Assembly: GCF_014852685.1 (NCBI RefSeq) | Contig: NZ_JACZDF010000001.1 | Location: 186,001 to 250,000 of the forward strand | Direction: 5' to 3' | Source of the DNA: Flavimobilis rhizosphaerae | Lineage (GTDB): Bacteria > Actinomycetota > Actinomycetes > Actinomycetales > Cellulomonadaceae | Length of the DNA: 64,000 bases | In this document: positions 1 through 9,852 of the stretch, one piece after another | How the letters are laid out: every line of letters starts with the position of its first letter | How positions within the stretch are numbered: position 1 is the stretch's first letter | Notes under the pieces: generated by a model | Told to the model about the DNA's origin: nothing | Databases searched by the model: none | The model's input: only the letters and a program-made list of their open reading frames with translations | Program-made: the position numbers and the translations under genes

Positions 1-135
1 ACGGGCCTCGTCGACGGGGTCGTGCCCGCGCTGCGCGCCAAGGGCCTGTTCCGCGACTCGTACCCGGGCGCAACCCTTCGCGAGACGCTCGGCCTCGCAA
101 GCTCGGTGCGCTCGCTCACGGGCTCGGGTCGCTAA
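1..135 (+). CDS. C-terminal end of an FMN-dependent monooxygenase (luciferase-like, NtaA/SnaA/DszA type), partial
   Basis: The first 44 codons of the window are open in frame 1 and end at TAA 133-135. The sequence has a motif resembling VVPxLRxKGLFRxxYxGxTLRExLGL, which is the usual tail of NtaA/SnaA/DszA-family flavin monooxygenases that use FMNH2 to oxidise nitrilotriacetate, sulfur or other substrates. The 5' part lies outside the window, so the substrate cannot be judged. The family call rests on this tail alone. Confidence 0.6.
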   Translation, partial: TGLVDGVVPALRAKGLFRDSYPGATLRETLGLASSVRSLTGSGR

Positions 136-167
136 CCGAACCCGCCTGCGCCCCGCCACCTCTGCCG

Positions 168-216
168 AGGAGTCCGCGCAGATGGTCACGCCGAGTGGCC
201 ATCTGCGCGGACTCCT
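168..216. repeat. Perfect 18-bp inverted repeat after the monooxygenase gene
   Basis: Arms 168-185 and 199-216 are exact reverse complements (AGGAGTCCGCGCAGATGG and its complement) around a 13-nt loop. It starts about 33 nt after the stop codon, so a terminator or a palindromic intergenic element is likely. No T-tract follows, as is common in GC-rich actinobacteria. Its sequence is unrelated to the CGATAGC palindromes elsewhere in the window. Confidence 0.6.
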
Positions 217-269
217 GGGGTCGGGGGTGGCGTCGCTCACCAGCCCGGCCATACGCGCCAGCCGCGTGC

Positions 270-275
270 TACCGT
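270..275 (+). promoter_or_regulatory. Candidate -10 element (TACCGT) for the MFS gene
   Basis: TACCGT fits the TANNNT actinobacterial -10 pattern and would give a leader of roughly 125-130 nt before the start at 409. No convincing -35 is visible. Weak call. Confidence 0.25.
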
Positions 276-408
276 CAACGGCGGTGCCCATCGGCACCCC
301 GGCAGGACCCCGCCGACGCCACCAGGCCGCGGACGAGTCCTCCGCCCACGTGCATCACCTGCTCCCGCAGCAAGGCGGCACCGCCCCTGCACGAGAAGGA
401 CCACGCGC

Positions 409-1665
409 ATGAGCACCACGACGTCCACGCCCGCACCCGCTCACCCGACGAGCCTCGCGAGCTCGCTCGTCCGCGCGACCGGCTGGGGCTACTACCCGGT
501 CGCCGCGATCGCGCGCCTGCCGTTCGCGATGGTCGTCGTCGGCGTCCTTACCTACGTGACGACGGTGACGGGCTCGGTCGCGCTCGGCGGGCTCGCCTCG
601 GGCGCGGTCGGTGTGGGCGTCGTGCTCGCGGGACCGTTCGTCGGCGGGCTCGTCGACCGTCACGGGCAGCGCCGCGTCGTGCCCGTCGTCGGTCTGCTCA
701 ACGCGGTGGCCGTCGCCGTCGTGCCGCTCGTCGTCCATGCGGACGCGACGCGCCCGCTCGTCGTCGCCGTCGCGTTCCTCGCGGGAGCGACCGTCCCGCA
801 GGTCGCGCCGCTGTCGCGGACGCGGCTTGTGACGATCGTCGGGGCGCGCGTCGTCCCGGAGAAGCGGGTGTCGACGTTCGCGCACGTCATGTCGTACGAG
901 TCGGCGATCGACGAGACGGCGTTCGTCATCGGCCCCGTGCTCGTCGGTGTGCTCGCCGCGATGGTCGCGCCGTGGCTGCCGCTCGCGGTCGCGGCGACGC
1001 TGAGTCTCACCGCCGTCGTCGCGTTCGCGCTGCACCCGACGGCGGCCGTGCGGGCCGTCGGCCATGCGACCGAGGAGCGTGCGCCGCTGCGCGAGATCGT
1101 GCGGGCGCGGGTGCTCGTCGTCGTCGGTGGGGCGTTTGCCGTCGGCCTGTTCTTCGGGACGACGCTCACATCGCTCACCGCCTTCATGGGGGAGCAGGGC
1201 CGCGGTGACGAGGCTGGTCTCGCGTACGGCGCGATGGGTCTGACGTCGGCCGTGCTCGCGCTCGGGGTGGCGCTGCTGCCGCGGGCGTTCGTGCCGCGTT
1301 GGCGATGGGTCGTGTTCGGCACGGTCATCGTCGTGTCGTCGGCGCTCTACGCGACGCTCGCGGCGGGGGCGTCGCCGATCCTCGCGCTGCTGCTCATGGG
1401 GCTCGGCGTCGGCCCGGTGCTCGTCACGGTGCTATCGATGGCGTCGGCGCGCAGCCCGCAGGGGCGTGCGGCGACGACGATGACGCTGACGACCGCAGCG
1501 CTCAGCCTCGCGCAGGCCGTGGCGTCCGCGGTGACGGGCCAGGTGGCGGAGGCGCAGGGTGCGGGGCCGGCGATGGTTCTGCCGCTCGTGTCGGCGGTGC
1601 TGCTCGTCGTGCTGGGCCTGGCCAACGTCGCGCTCGAGCGCCGCGCCACGCCCGCAGCCGCCTGA
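409..1665 (+). CDS. MFS transporter, 418 aa
   Basis: This is an integral membrane protein of about twelve helices in major facilitator layout. An A-motif-like GGLVDRHGQRRVVP loop follows helix 2 near residue 85, and an Ala/Thr-rich C-terminal half ends in a short basic tail. The ATG at 409 is preceded by an AGAAGGA ribosome site. The family exports drugs or small metabolites by proton antiport, but the substrate cannot be read from sequence. It stands alone between the hairpin at 168-216 and the PadR regulator, about 115 nt from the latter. A role as the PadR target is possible but the pairing is inference. Confidence 0.8.
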   Translation: MSTTTSTPAPAHPTSLASSLVRATGWGYYPVAAIARLPFAMVVVGVLTYVTTVTGSVALGGLASGAVGVGVVLAGPFVGGLVDRHGQRRVVPVVGLLNAVAVAVVPLVVHADATRPLVVAVAFLAGATVPQVAPLSRTRLVTIVGARVVPEKRVSTFAHVMSYESAIDETAFVIGPVLVGVLAAMVAPWLPLAVAATLSLTAVVAFALHPTAAVRAVGHATEERAPLREIVRARVLVVVGGAFAVGLFFGTTLTSLTAFMGEQGRGDEAGLAYGAMGLTSAVLALGVALLPRAFVPRWRWVVFGTVIVVSSALYATLAAGASPILALLLMGLGVGPVLVTVLSMASARSPQGRAATTMTLTTAALSLAQAVASAVTGQVAEAQGAGPAMVLPLVSAVLLVVLGLANVALERRATPAAA

Positions 1666-1752
1666 CGCCCACGCCTCAATACCGCGCGCGGGCAGGCCTG
1701 GCGGGCACTGCCAGTCCGACGCCCTGGCAGCATCGCGAGGTAGGTGGCATGG

Positions 1753-1777
1753 CTGACTAGATTGCGTTACTGTCTAG
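1753..1777 (+). promoter_or_regulatory. Leaderless promoter and candidate PadR operator
   Basis: TACTGT at 1768-1773 lies 6 nt before the ATG at 1780, the spacing of a leaderless transcript. Two near-identical octamers, CTGACTAG (1753-1760) and CTGTCTAG (1770-1777), bracket and overlap this -10 with a 17-bp period. This is the expected place for autoregulation by the PadR protein. The operator assignment is inference. Confidence 0.4.
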
Positions 1778-1779
1778 CC

Positions 1780-2184
1780 ATGACCGACACGACCTGGCCC
1801 GCCGAGTGGCTTCGCGGCGTGCTCGAACCCTGCGTCCTCCACGTCCTCGCCGACGGCCCGACGTATGGCTACGCGATCGCCGAGCGGCTCGACGAGCTCG
1901 GCCTCGGCCGTCTCAAGGGCGGCACCCTCTACCCGCTTCTCGGCCGCCTCGAGACCGCCGGCCACGTCACCGTCGAGTGGCGCGCCGGCGACGGCGGCCC
2001 CGGCCGCAAGTACTACGAGCTCACGCCCGACGGCCGCGCCGCGCTCGCCGACGCCCGGGTGCGCTGGCGCGCGTTCACGACGACGACGCTCGCAATCCTC
2101 GCGCCCGACGGCGCGCCGCCCGACGGGCGCGACGTTCCCCACCCCCACCCCATGCGCACCCCGACGACGGAGGTCCTCCCGTGA
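1780..2184 (+). CDS. PadR-family transcriptional regulator, 134 aa
   Basis: A small winged-helix DNA-binding protein with the PadR signature: LEPCVLHVLADGPTYGYAIAERL at residues 13-35 for the first helices, then KGGTLYPLLGRLETAGHVTVEW for the recognition helix and wing, and GRKYYELTPDGRAAL. The ATG at 1780 is preferred over an in-frame ATG at 1750 because the -10 lies just upstream and homology starts here. Its stop overlaps the GTG of the next gene (GTGA), so the two are translated together. PadR proteins usually repress a neighbouring transporter or membrane gene. Confidence 0.85.
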   Translation: MTDTTWPAEWLRGVLEPCVLHVLADGPTYGYAIAERLDELGLGRLKGGTLYPLLGRLETAGHVTVEWRAGDGGPGRKYYELTPDGRAALADARVRWRAFTTTTLAILAPDGAPPDGRDVPHPHPMRTPTTEVLP

Positions 2185-2897
2185 CACGCACCCCTGACCC
2201 TGCGGCCCTCGCCCCGCACGTCGAGCCGTCGTGGCTCGACGCGTTCGTCCTCGCCCTCCGGGTGCACGGCGTGCCCGGCACCCTCATCGGCGACGCGCTC
2301 GCGGAGGTCGAGTCGCACTGCGCCGAGGCCGGGGAACCGGCAGCGGAGGCGTTCGGCGACCCCGTGGCGTACGCACAGTCGCTCGAACTCGCGCCCGACG
2401 AGAGCCTCGAGTCGGAGATCCGGTGGGGCGGGGTGTGGTCCGGGCTGCAGCTCGTCGCGCTCTTCGCCGTCCCCGCGGCCGTCCGGGGCCTCGTCCGCGG
2501 CGAGCCCGTCAACGTCACGGGAGGGATGCTGCTCACGGTCGTGCTCATGCTGGGGATCGTCGCCGTGCTGGGGGCGAGGTCCACGTGGGCCATGCGCACC
2601 GTCGTCGAACGTCCGGGGCTCGCGTCGATCATGCTCGGTGCCTCGCTCACGTCGGTCGTGCTGCCCTCGGTGCTGTGGCGGACGGTCGTCGTGAGCCTTC
2701 CGGTGCTTCCGGTGCTTGTCGTAGCCGTGCTGCTGCTCGTCGTTGGCACGACGCGGAGCGTCCGAACCCTGGGGGCACCCGACGACATCGTCGGGCCGTC
2801 GGATCCCCGCTCGGTGCGCCTGCGGCTGCCGTTCTCCGCGTTCCTCATGCCGCTCGGCACGATCGTCCTCGCGATCATCGCCGCGCTCACTGCCTGA
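2181..2897 (+). CDS. Membrane protein with HAAS-like N-terminal domain, partner of PadR, 238 aa
   Basis: Translation starts at a GTG overlapping the PadR stop. Residues about 10-70 (WLDAFVLALRVHG through EAFGDPVAYAQSL) form a soluble helical domain like the HAAS/DUF1700 'permease prefix' commonly encoded next to PadR. Four or five hydrophobic helices follow (about residues 90-110, 115-135, 150-170, 172-192 and 215-237). Such proteins are thought to act with PadR in membrane-stress or transporter control. The biochemical function is not known and none is assigned here. Confidence 0.65.
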   Translation: MTRTPDPAALAPHVEPSWLDAFVLALRVHGVPGTLIGDALAEVESHCAEAGEPAAEAFGDPVAYAQSLELAPDESLESEIRWGGVWSGLQLVALFAVPAAVRGLVRGEPVNVTGGMLLTVVLMLGIVAVLGARSTWAMRTVVERPGLASIMLGASLTSVVLPSVLWRTVVVSLPVLPVLVVAVLLLVVGTTRSVRTLGAPDDIVGPSDPRSVRLRLPFSAFLMPLGTIVLAIIAALTA

Positions 2898-2954
2898 CGG
2901 CACGTGCCGCGGGGTACACGGAGCGGCCAGGCGACCCCGGCGCGGGCGCGTGGA

Positions 2955-4354
<1,400 letters not shown>

Positions 4355-4370
4355 CGGCGGACCGACTGCA

Positions 4371-4408
4371 CGACGAAGGGCCCGGCCGCGAGGCCGGGCC
4401 CTTCGTCG
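4371..4408. terminator. Bidirectional terminator hairpin
   Basis: Perfect 17-bp stem (4371-4387 with 4392-4408), GCGA loop, between the convergent aminotransferase and sigma-partner genes. It should serve both strands. Confidence 0.85.
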
Positions 4409-4452
4409 ATCGACGGTCCGGGAGCGCCCCCTGCGCGCCCCGGGGCCGACGA

Positions 4453-6621
4453 TCAGTCGGTGACCCGCTCGGGATTGACCGTCACCGTCGCGACCTTGCC
4501 GGTCGCCGACTCCTTCGTCCCGTCGGTGCCGGTGAGCGTCGCCGTCGCCCACACCTCGTAGGTGCCGGCGCCGACGTGCTCGCCCGTCGAGCAGGACCGC
4601 AGGTCTGTGTTCCACGTGAGATCGGTCGAGTCGCCGCGGGCGAGGTCATACCCGCTCGTCGGGGTATCGTTCGAGTTGTCGGGGATCTGGCCGACGACGA
4701 TCCCGTTGCGGGTGAGGACCCCGCCGACGACCCCCGGGAACGAACCCGCGAGGCGCGTGTCGCCGATGTTCGTCACCGTCATCTCGCCGCCGTGCGCGTT
4801 GTCGAGCCCGACGGTCGTCTTCTCCGGCGTCCCCGAGACCTCGAGCGAGTCGCCCTGGAAACCGGGGACCTCGGCGCCGCACGCGGGGAACGTCGCCGAC
4901 GCGTCCTTCGTGGGCAGTTCCGGCCCGCCACCGATCGTGAGGTCCTGACGCACCGAGATGATCTCGGTCGCGGTCTCGGTGGTGCCGTCGAGCTGGGTGA
5001 CGGGGACGACGACGAGGAGCGTGTACGTGCCGTCGGGCAGGGCGGTGCCGTCGCAGTCCGTCGTCGGGATGTCCGCGACGAGCGCGTCGCGCTCGGGGTA
5101 CTTCGGGAGGATGCTCGCGGGCAGCTCGCCCGTGTGCCACTTGTCGCTGCCCTGGCGGGTCCGCGAGGCTGCGACGACGGTCTCGTCACGCAGGAGGTAG
5201 ACCTCGGCGGCGTCGCCCGTGTACCAGGCCGTCGATCCCTTCGCGTGGCGGATCTGCGCCCTCATGGCGCCGTCGCCGACCTCTCCGGCCGGGACGCGTG
5301 TCGCGGTGCCGTCGAGGGTGAGGGTCACCGTGTCGCCGCCGGCGACGGTCGACGAGGTGATCTCGGCCGTCGGGTCGCCGCACGCGAGCATCGTCGACCC
5401 CTGGCTGGGAGCGTCCGTCGGGTCGCCGAGCATCAGGTCGACAGTGTTGCTTGCCGTGATCGTCCTCGTCGGGAGGTCGTCAGGGCCGATCGACGTGAAC
5501 TCGAGGATCACAGAGGCCTGGTAGTCGCCCGCGGGCAGGAGCCCGGAGCTGTCGCAGGCCGTGGCGCTGCCGCCCACGCGCAGCCCGTCGACGATCCGTG
5601 ACGTGCCGGGCATGATGTCCGTCGCGTCCTCGGGTCCGAACCAGGCCATGAGTTCCGTGCCCTCGGTCTTGTGGGCGGAGACGATCTTGCCGTCGCGGGT
5701 GAGGTACGTCCAGACGCCGGTGACGGTGCGTGCGTGCGTGCTGCCGTCGGTGATGGCCGGGTCGATGCGGAGCAGGTCGGGCAGGACCGGAGCCGGGGTG
5801 ACGGGGCGCTCCGGGCCGATGATCTCGGTGCGGTACTCGCCGCCGAGGGACCGTGAGTCGTCGTCGCTGAGCGACTCGCCGCACGCGAAGACCTGGGTGC
5901 CCATCGTGAGGCCCAGTGCGTCGATCGTCACGTCCCACGGTCCGCCGACAACGTCGACCTGGCGTGAGGCGTCGCCGACGAGCGTGCCGTCGACGGTCGC
6001 CCACACCTGGTAGGTCCCGGCGGGCAGGGTCCCGGACGGGTCGCACGCGACGGACGCGGTGCGCTGGAAAGCCTCGCTCGGGTCGCCGCCCGCGGTCAGC
6101 TCGGCCTGAGTGAACGGCTCGGGCATGGCGCCGGGCAGGGCGACGATCTTGCCATCCTGGACGACGGTGTAGCTGACGTAGCCGGTCGAGCCGAGCGTCA
6201 GCGACTTCTCGGCCGCGCCCTCGTGGAGGACCGCGACGACGTGCGGCAGGTCGGCGAGGCTCCGGGCCGTGAGCGGCGGCGTGGCCGTCGAGAGCACGAG
6301 GTCGAGCCCCTCGATGCTGCCCTTCGGCGGCGTGAACGTCGTGCCGCACGCGGCCGGCAGGTCGGTGTTCGTCGCGGGCGGCGGCGTGCCGTCGCTGCCG
6401 CCGATGTTCTGCGCGACGAGCACACCGCCGACGGCGACGAGTGCGACGGACGCCGCGGCGACGAGCGACCGGGCCGCAGTACGGCGGCGACGCGCGGCGA
6501 GGCCGTGCGTGCGGGCGGTCGCGGCCATGTCCTCGAGGGAGCGGGCGCGCGGGGCGTGGGCGGCGTCGTCGGCGATGCCTCGCAGGAGGCCCGACAGGTC
6601 GCGGTGGTCGTCGTGGGTCAT
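4453..6621 (-). CDS. Sigma-linked membrane protein with four cysteine-pair repeats, 722 aa
   Basis: A cytoplasmic N-terminus (about 50 residues, with RRRR just before the membrane) is followed by one hydrophobic helix at about 52-70 and a large outer part. The outer part contains exactly eight cysteines, at 92/193, 247/356, 414/523 and 581/677. They define four similar modules that begin near a (A/P)CG motif and end near C-x(3-5)-G-x(1-2)-LPAGTYxVWA-type segments. The start ATG overlaps the stop of the upstream SigE-family gene (ATGA). By position it could be an anti-sigma factor or sensor, but no known zinc anti-sigma motif is seen. A disulfide in each module is inference. A paralogue with three modules lies at 7337-9064. 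Confidence 0.7.
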   Translation of the reverse strand: MTHDDHRDLSGLLRGIADDAAHAPRARSLEDMAATARTHGLAARRRRTAARSLVAAASVALVAVGGVLVAQNIGGSDGTPPPATNTDLPAACGTTFTPPKGSIEGLDLVLSTATPPLTARSLADLPHVVAVLHEGAAEKSLTLGSTGYVSYTVVQDGKIVALPGAMPEPFTQAELTAGGDPSEAFQRTASVACDPSGTLPAGTYQVWATVDGTLVGDASRQVDVVGGPWDVTIDALGLTMGTQVFACGESLSDDDSRSLGGEYRTEIIGPERPVTPAPVLPDLLRIDPAITDGSTHARTVTGVWTYLTRDGKIVSAHKTEGTELMAWFGPEDATDIMPGTSRIVDGLRVGGSATACDSSGLLPAGDYQASVILEFTSIGPDDLPTRTITASNTVDLMLGDPTDAPSQGSTMLACGDPTAEITSSTVAGGDTVTLTLDGTATRVPAGEVGDGAMRAQIRHAKGSTAWYTGDAAEVYLLRDETVVAASRTRQGSDKWHTGELPASILPKYPERDALVADIPTTDCDGTALPDGTYTLLVVVPVTQLDGTTETATEIISVRQDLTIGGGPELPTKDASATFPACGAEVPGFQGDSLEVSGTPEKTTVGLDNAHGGEMTVTNIGDTRLAGSFPGVVGGVLTRNGIVVGQIPDNSNDTPTSGYDLARGDSTDLTWNTDLRSCSTGEHVGAGTYEVWATATLTGTDGTKESATGKVATVTVNPERVTD

Positions 6622-7166
6622 CGTGCACCTCCGTGGGTGACGTCAAGATCGATGTGGTGGGCGTCGGCGAGCGGGCCCAGGTGGTGCTCGAGGCGCTTGA
6701 CCGCGTCGGACAGGTAGCGCTTGACAGAGCCCTGGGCGAGCCCGAGCTCGGCAGCGACCTGCGGGACTGTCATGTCCTCGTAGAAGCGCAGGACGACGCA
6801 CACGCGCTCGCGGGGCGTGAGCGTCGACAGCGCGCGCAGCACGTCGAGGTGCGCGGGCACGTGCTCGGGCGTCGCGGCGCCGTCGTCGGGCTGGGACGGG
6901 GGCGCCACTTGGAGGTGGCGGACCGCGGCCCAGCGCTTGCGTCGACGGAAGCCGTCGACGAACGTGTTGCGGATCGTGCGGCGGACGTACGCCTCCGCGC
7001 TGCGGATGTCGTCGTCCGTGCGTCTGCGCGAGTATGCCGCGACGAGCGCGTCCTGCACGAGGTCCTCGGCCTCGGCCAGGTCGCCCGTGAGCAGGTACGC
7101 CGCTGACACGAGGGCGTCACCGCGGGTGCGGACGAGCTCGTCCAGCATGGTGGCCCAGTCGGTCAT
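6618..7166 (-). CDS. SigE-family RNA polymerase sigma factor, 182 aa
   Basis: An ECF-type sigma factor. Region 2 has AEDLVQDALVAAYSRR and the AEAYVRRTIRNTFVDGFRRRKRW segment; region 4 has LTPRERVCVVLRFYEDMTVPQVAAELGLAQGSVKRYLSDAV. The ATG at 7166 follows AGGAG at 9-nt spacing, so an in-frame start 24 codons upstream is not used here. The gene overlaps the cysteine-repeat membrane protein by 4 nt. The sigma probably directs RNA polymerase to an envelope-stress set and is held or tuned by that partner. The signal is unknown. Confidence 0.85.
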   Translation of the reverse strand: MTDWATMLDELVRTRGDALVSAAYLLTGDLAEAEDLVQDALVAAYSRRRTDDDIRSAEAYVRRTIRNTFVDGFRRRKRWAAVRHLQVAPPSQPDDGAATPEHVPAHLDVLRALSTLTPRERVCVVLRFYEDMTVPQVAAELGLAQGSVKRYLSDAVKRLEHHLGPLADAHHIDLDVTHGGAR

Positions 7167-7238
7167 CGGCGTGCTCCTCGTCGCGGCCCGCACGGACGCG
7201 GGATGCACACGGTACGTGTGCGCGGTCCCTGCGACCAT

Positions 7239-7326
7239 CGTGCCCTCCCGGTCCCGCCGCGTGGAGCGGCGTGGTCGGGGCGCCCCGTGCGGGCGCCTCT
7301 ACCTGTATGACGACCGGGAGGGCACG
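7239..7326. terminator. Long-armed inverted repeat, likely terminator after the second sigma cassette
   Basis: Exact 15-bp arms (7239-7253 and 7312-7326) enclose 58 nt with a smaller GGGGCGCCCC hairpin. The repeat begins 11 nt downstream of the stop at 7337 on the minus strand, which fits a terminator for the 9615-7337 cassette. It also lies in the promoter zone of the sigma gene at 7166, so a control role is possible. Confidence 0.5.
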
Positions 7327-7336
7327 TTTCGTTGGG

Positions 7337-9064
7337 TCAGTCCGTGACGGTGATCGTTCCGAGGCTCTCGACGACGGTCACCTCGACCTGGAAGCCGACG
7401 GAGCCGTAGAGGCCGACGACGAGCTCGTAGTCGCCCGCGGGCAGGAGCGCGCCTGTCTCGCACGAGCGGCCGGGGACGTCGACGTCGAGCGGGCCGTCGA
7501 GGCGCGGGACGTCGGCGGCGGGCCAGGCGTCGATGCCGCCGTCGCCAGGGCCTGCTGGGAACGTCGTCCACGTGCCGTCCGGGGTCGGCGTGTGGGCGCG
7601 GGCGACGACGCGGCCGTCCTTGAGGAGGAACGCCTGGACGCCGTCGGCGAGCACGTCGCCGTCGACCGTGAGGGTCGTGCCGAGGTCGAGGGTCGTGCCC
7701 CGCATCGACGTGGTGCGCGCTGTCGTTCCGGCGATGCGCAACGGGGTGCCGCCCTGTGCGAACACGTCCTTGCTGCGGTCGAGCCACGCCGTGTCGTCGG
7801 CCGTCGGGCCCCCGCAGCCGTATGCCATCGTCGGGGCGACGTCGTCGGGGACCTCCCAGGCGGGCTCGGGCTCGAGCGTCACGGGCCGGCGCTCGGAGAC
7901 GAGCCTGAGGACCTCGGAGCTCGACGAGACGAGGTCGGTGACGTCCGCGACGACGAGCAGCGTCAACGGCCCCGAGAGGTCCGTGTCGCTGTCGCACGAC
8001 CCTCTCTGCACGGGCACCCGCGCTCGGGCGTCGTCGCCGGCGACCACGAGATCGAGGTCGAGCTCGCGCGGGTAGGCGTTGGACGCCCCGACGACAGTGT
8101 CGCCGTCGAGCAGGTACGCCGAGAGCCGCTCGACCCGGTAGGGCCGCGGGTCGTCGGCTGCAACCTCGATGCGGGCCTCGGGGGCGTCGTCGAGCCCTGG
8201 TGCGAGGGTTCGGGAAGCGGTCACCGTGAGCCGCGGTGTACCCGGCGTGGTGCTCGCCACGAGGTCGGTCGCGGTAGCCCCGCACGCGAGCGCCTCGGGT
8301 CGTACGGCGGCATCACCGTCAGAGAGCGTGACGATCCAGGGACCGCCGACGACGACCGCGGGCTGTCCGCCGCTGACGTCCTCCCCGGGCTTGCCCTCGT
8401 GGACCCGCGCGTCGCGGACGGACGCCCAGACCTCGTACTCGCCCGCGGGAAGCGACCCGGACGGCAGCGAGGTCTCGGACGTCCGTCGTGACGGGTCGCA
8501 CGGCTCGGGGAACATCCCGACGAACGGCGTGCTCGCCGGACCGCCCGCGGTGAGCGGCGTGGTGACGAGCGGCTGGACCCCGGAGCCTCCGTTCGCGACG
8601 ACGCGGCCGTCCTGGACGACCGTGTACTCCACGTTGCCGTCCGACGTGAGCGTCAGCGCGTCGAGCGAGGCGTCGGCGTCGAGCGTCGCGACGACGCTCG
8701 GCAGCTCCGTGAGCCCGCGCTCGGCGAGGACCTCCGAGCCCGGGGAGAGCGTGAGACGCAACCCCTCGAACGTCGGCGTCGGCGGGGTGAACACCTCCCC
8801 GCAGCGCGCCTCCGTGGCGGCCGCGGGCCCGGGTACGGCGCGCGTCCCGCCGAGCTGCTGCGCAGCGACGACGCCGCCAGCCGCGACCGCGACGACCGCG
8901 GCCGCCGCGGTCGCCGCACGGCCTGCGGCACGCCTGCGTCGCAGGACCGTCGCGCGGCGGCGGACGCCCGCCACGAGCTCGTCGTCCGTGAGGTGGCTCG
9001 TCGAGCGGCCGGCGGCGCCGGCGATGTCGCCGAGCGCGTCGGCGAAGCGGTCGTTGTGGTTCAT
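7337..9064 (-). CDS. Sigma-linked membrane protein with three cysteine-pair repeats, 575 aa
   Basis: Paralogue of the 4453-6621 product. It has a basic cytoplasmic N-terminus ending VRRRATVLRRRR, a hydrophobic helix at about 50-68, then an outer region with exactly six cysteines at 88/189, 261/357 and 417/535. Each pair spans about 95-120 residues, with first cysteines in (R/A/G)CG motifs and SLPAGEYEVWA or LLPAGDYELVV after or near the second. The shared segments CGxxFTPP, VEYTVVQDGR and LTAGG are close to the other paralogue. The ATG overlaps the sigma stop (ATGA). It is probably an envelope sensor or anti-sigma-like partner. The ligand is unknown. Confidence 0.7.
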   Translation of the reverse strand: MNHNDRFADALGDIAGAAGRSTSHLTDDELVAGVRRRATVLRRRRAAGRAATAAAAVVAVAAGGVVAAQQLGGTRAVPGPAAATEARCGEVFTPPTPTFEGLRLTLSPGSEVLAERGLTELPSVVATLDADASLDALTLTSDGNVEYTVVQDGRVVANGGSGVQPLVTTPLTAGGPASTPFVGMFPEPCDPSRRTSETSLPSGSLPAGEYEVWASVRDARVHEGKPGEDVSGGQPAVVVGGPWIVTLSDGDAAVRPEALACGATATDLVASTTPGTPRLTVTASRTLAPGLDDAPEARIEVAADDPRPYRVERLSAYLLDGDTVVGASNAYPRELDLDLVVAGDDARARVPVQRGSCDSDTDLSGPLTLLVVADVTDLVSSSSEVLRLVSERRPVTLEPEPAWEVPDDVAPTMAYGCGGPTADDTAWLDRSKDVFAQGGTPLRIAGTTARTTSMRGTTLDLGTTLTVDGDVLADGVQAFLLKDGRVVARAHTPTPDGTWTTFPAGPGDGGIDAWPAADVPRLDGPLDVDVPGRSCETGALLPAGDYELVVGLYGSVGFQVEVTVVESLGTITVTD

Positions 9065-9615
9065 CGGGTGCCTCCCAGCGTCATGCGGTCGGTTCCAGGT
9101 GCGGAGGTGTCCGGCGCGTCGGGGCCGAGGGTGGCGGCGAGGCGGCGGTGGGCGTCGGACAGGTAGCGCTTGACGGTGCCGACGGACAGGCCGAGGCGGC
9201 CCGCGATGTCGGCGATCGGCAGGTCGTCGTAGTGCCGCAGGACGACGCACGCGCGCTCGCGGGGCGAGAGCGTCGCAAGGGCCTCCTGGACGTCGAGGCG
9301 CACGGGCACGTGGTCGGTCGTCGCGGACTCGTGCGGCGGCTGCTCGTCGGGGACGACCGAGAGGTGCCGGATCGTCGCCCACGTCCTGCGACGGCGGAAG
9401 CCGTCGAGGTACGTCCTCAGGACGGCCTTGCGGACGTAAGCCTCGAGCGCCACGACGTCCGTGCCGGCGCGGACGCGTGCGCACGTCGCGACGAGCGCGT
9501 CCTGGACGAGGTCCTCGGCCTCGCGCACGTCCCCGCTCAGCAGGTACGCGTACCCGACGAGCGCTCGCCGTCTGGTCGCGACGAGCTCCGAGAGCGTCTG
9601 CTCCCATGTCCCCAC
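9061..9615 (-). CDS. SigE-family RNA polymerase sigma factor, 184 aa
   Basis: Close paralogue of the factor at 6618-7166. Region 2 has EAEDLVQDALVATCARV and AYVRKAVLRTYLDGFRRRRTW; region 4 has LSPRERACVVLRHYDDLPIADIAGRLGLSVGTVKRYLSDAHRRL. The GTG at 9615 is chosen because a GGAG lies about 9 nt upstream and no in-frame ATG exists nearby. It overlaps its membrane partner by 4 nt in the same way as the other cassette. The two cassettes look like a tandem duplication followed by divergence. Confidence 0.85.
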   Translation of the reverse strand: MGTWEQTLSELVATRRRALVGYAYLLSGDVREAEDLVQDALVATCARVRAGTDVVALEAYVRKAVLRTYLDGFRRRRTWATIRHLSVVPDEQPPHESATTDHVPVRLDVQEALATLSPRERACVVLRHYDDLPIADIAGRLGLSVGTVKRYLSDAHRRLAATLGPDAPDTSAPGTDRMTLGGTR

Positions 9616-9774
9616 GGCCTGCTCCGATCCTCGAGGTTCCCTGTCACAAGCACCGACGGGCGAGCGACGCAGAAGGTTGGGGGCCGACCTGCGGAAATAC
9701 CGAGACGCAGGTCACAGTCAGGTTACGGGATGCCGGAAACCCGGGTTCCGGCTGTGTGTCCGCCGCCACATCGG

Positions 9775-9780
9775 TAGTCT
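9775..9780 (+). promoter_or_regulatory. Candidate -10 element (TAGTCT) of hppA
   Basis: TAGTCT fits TANNNT and would give a leader of about 66 nt. It lies in the 237-nt divergent space between the sigma cassette and hppA. No clear -35 is seen. Confidence 0.4.
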
Positions 9781-9852
9781 GGCCGAAGCCCGGACGACGA
9801 TGGGGTCGCCCGGGCCCACCTGTCTCTATCGGCAGGACGTCGAGGAGGACGT

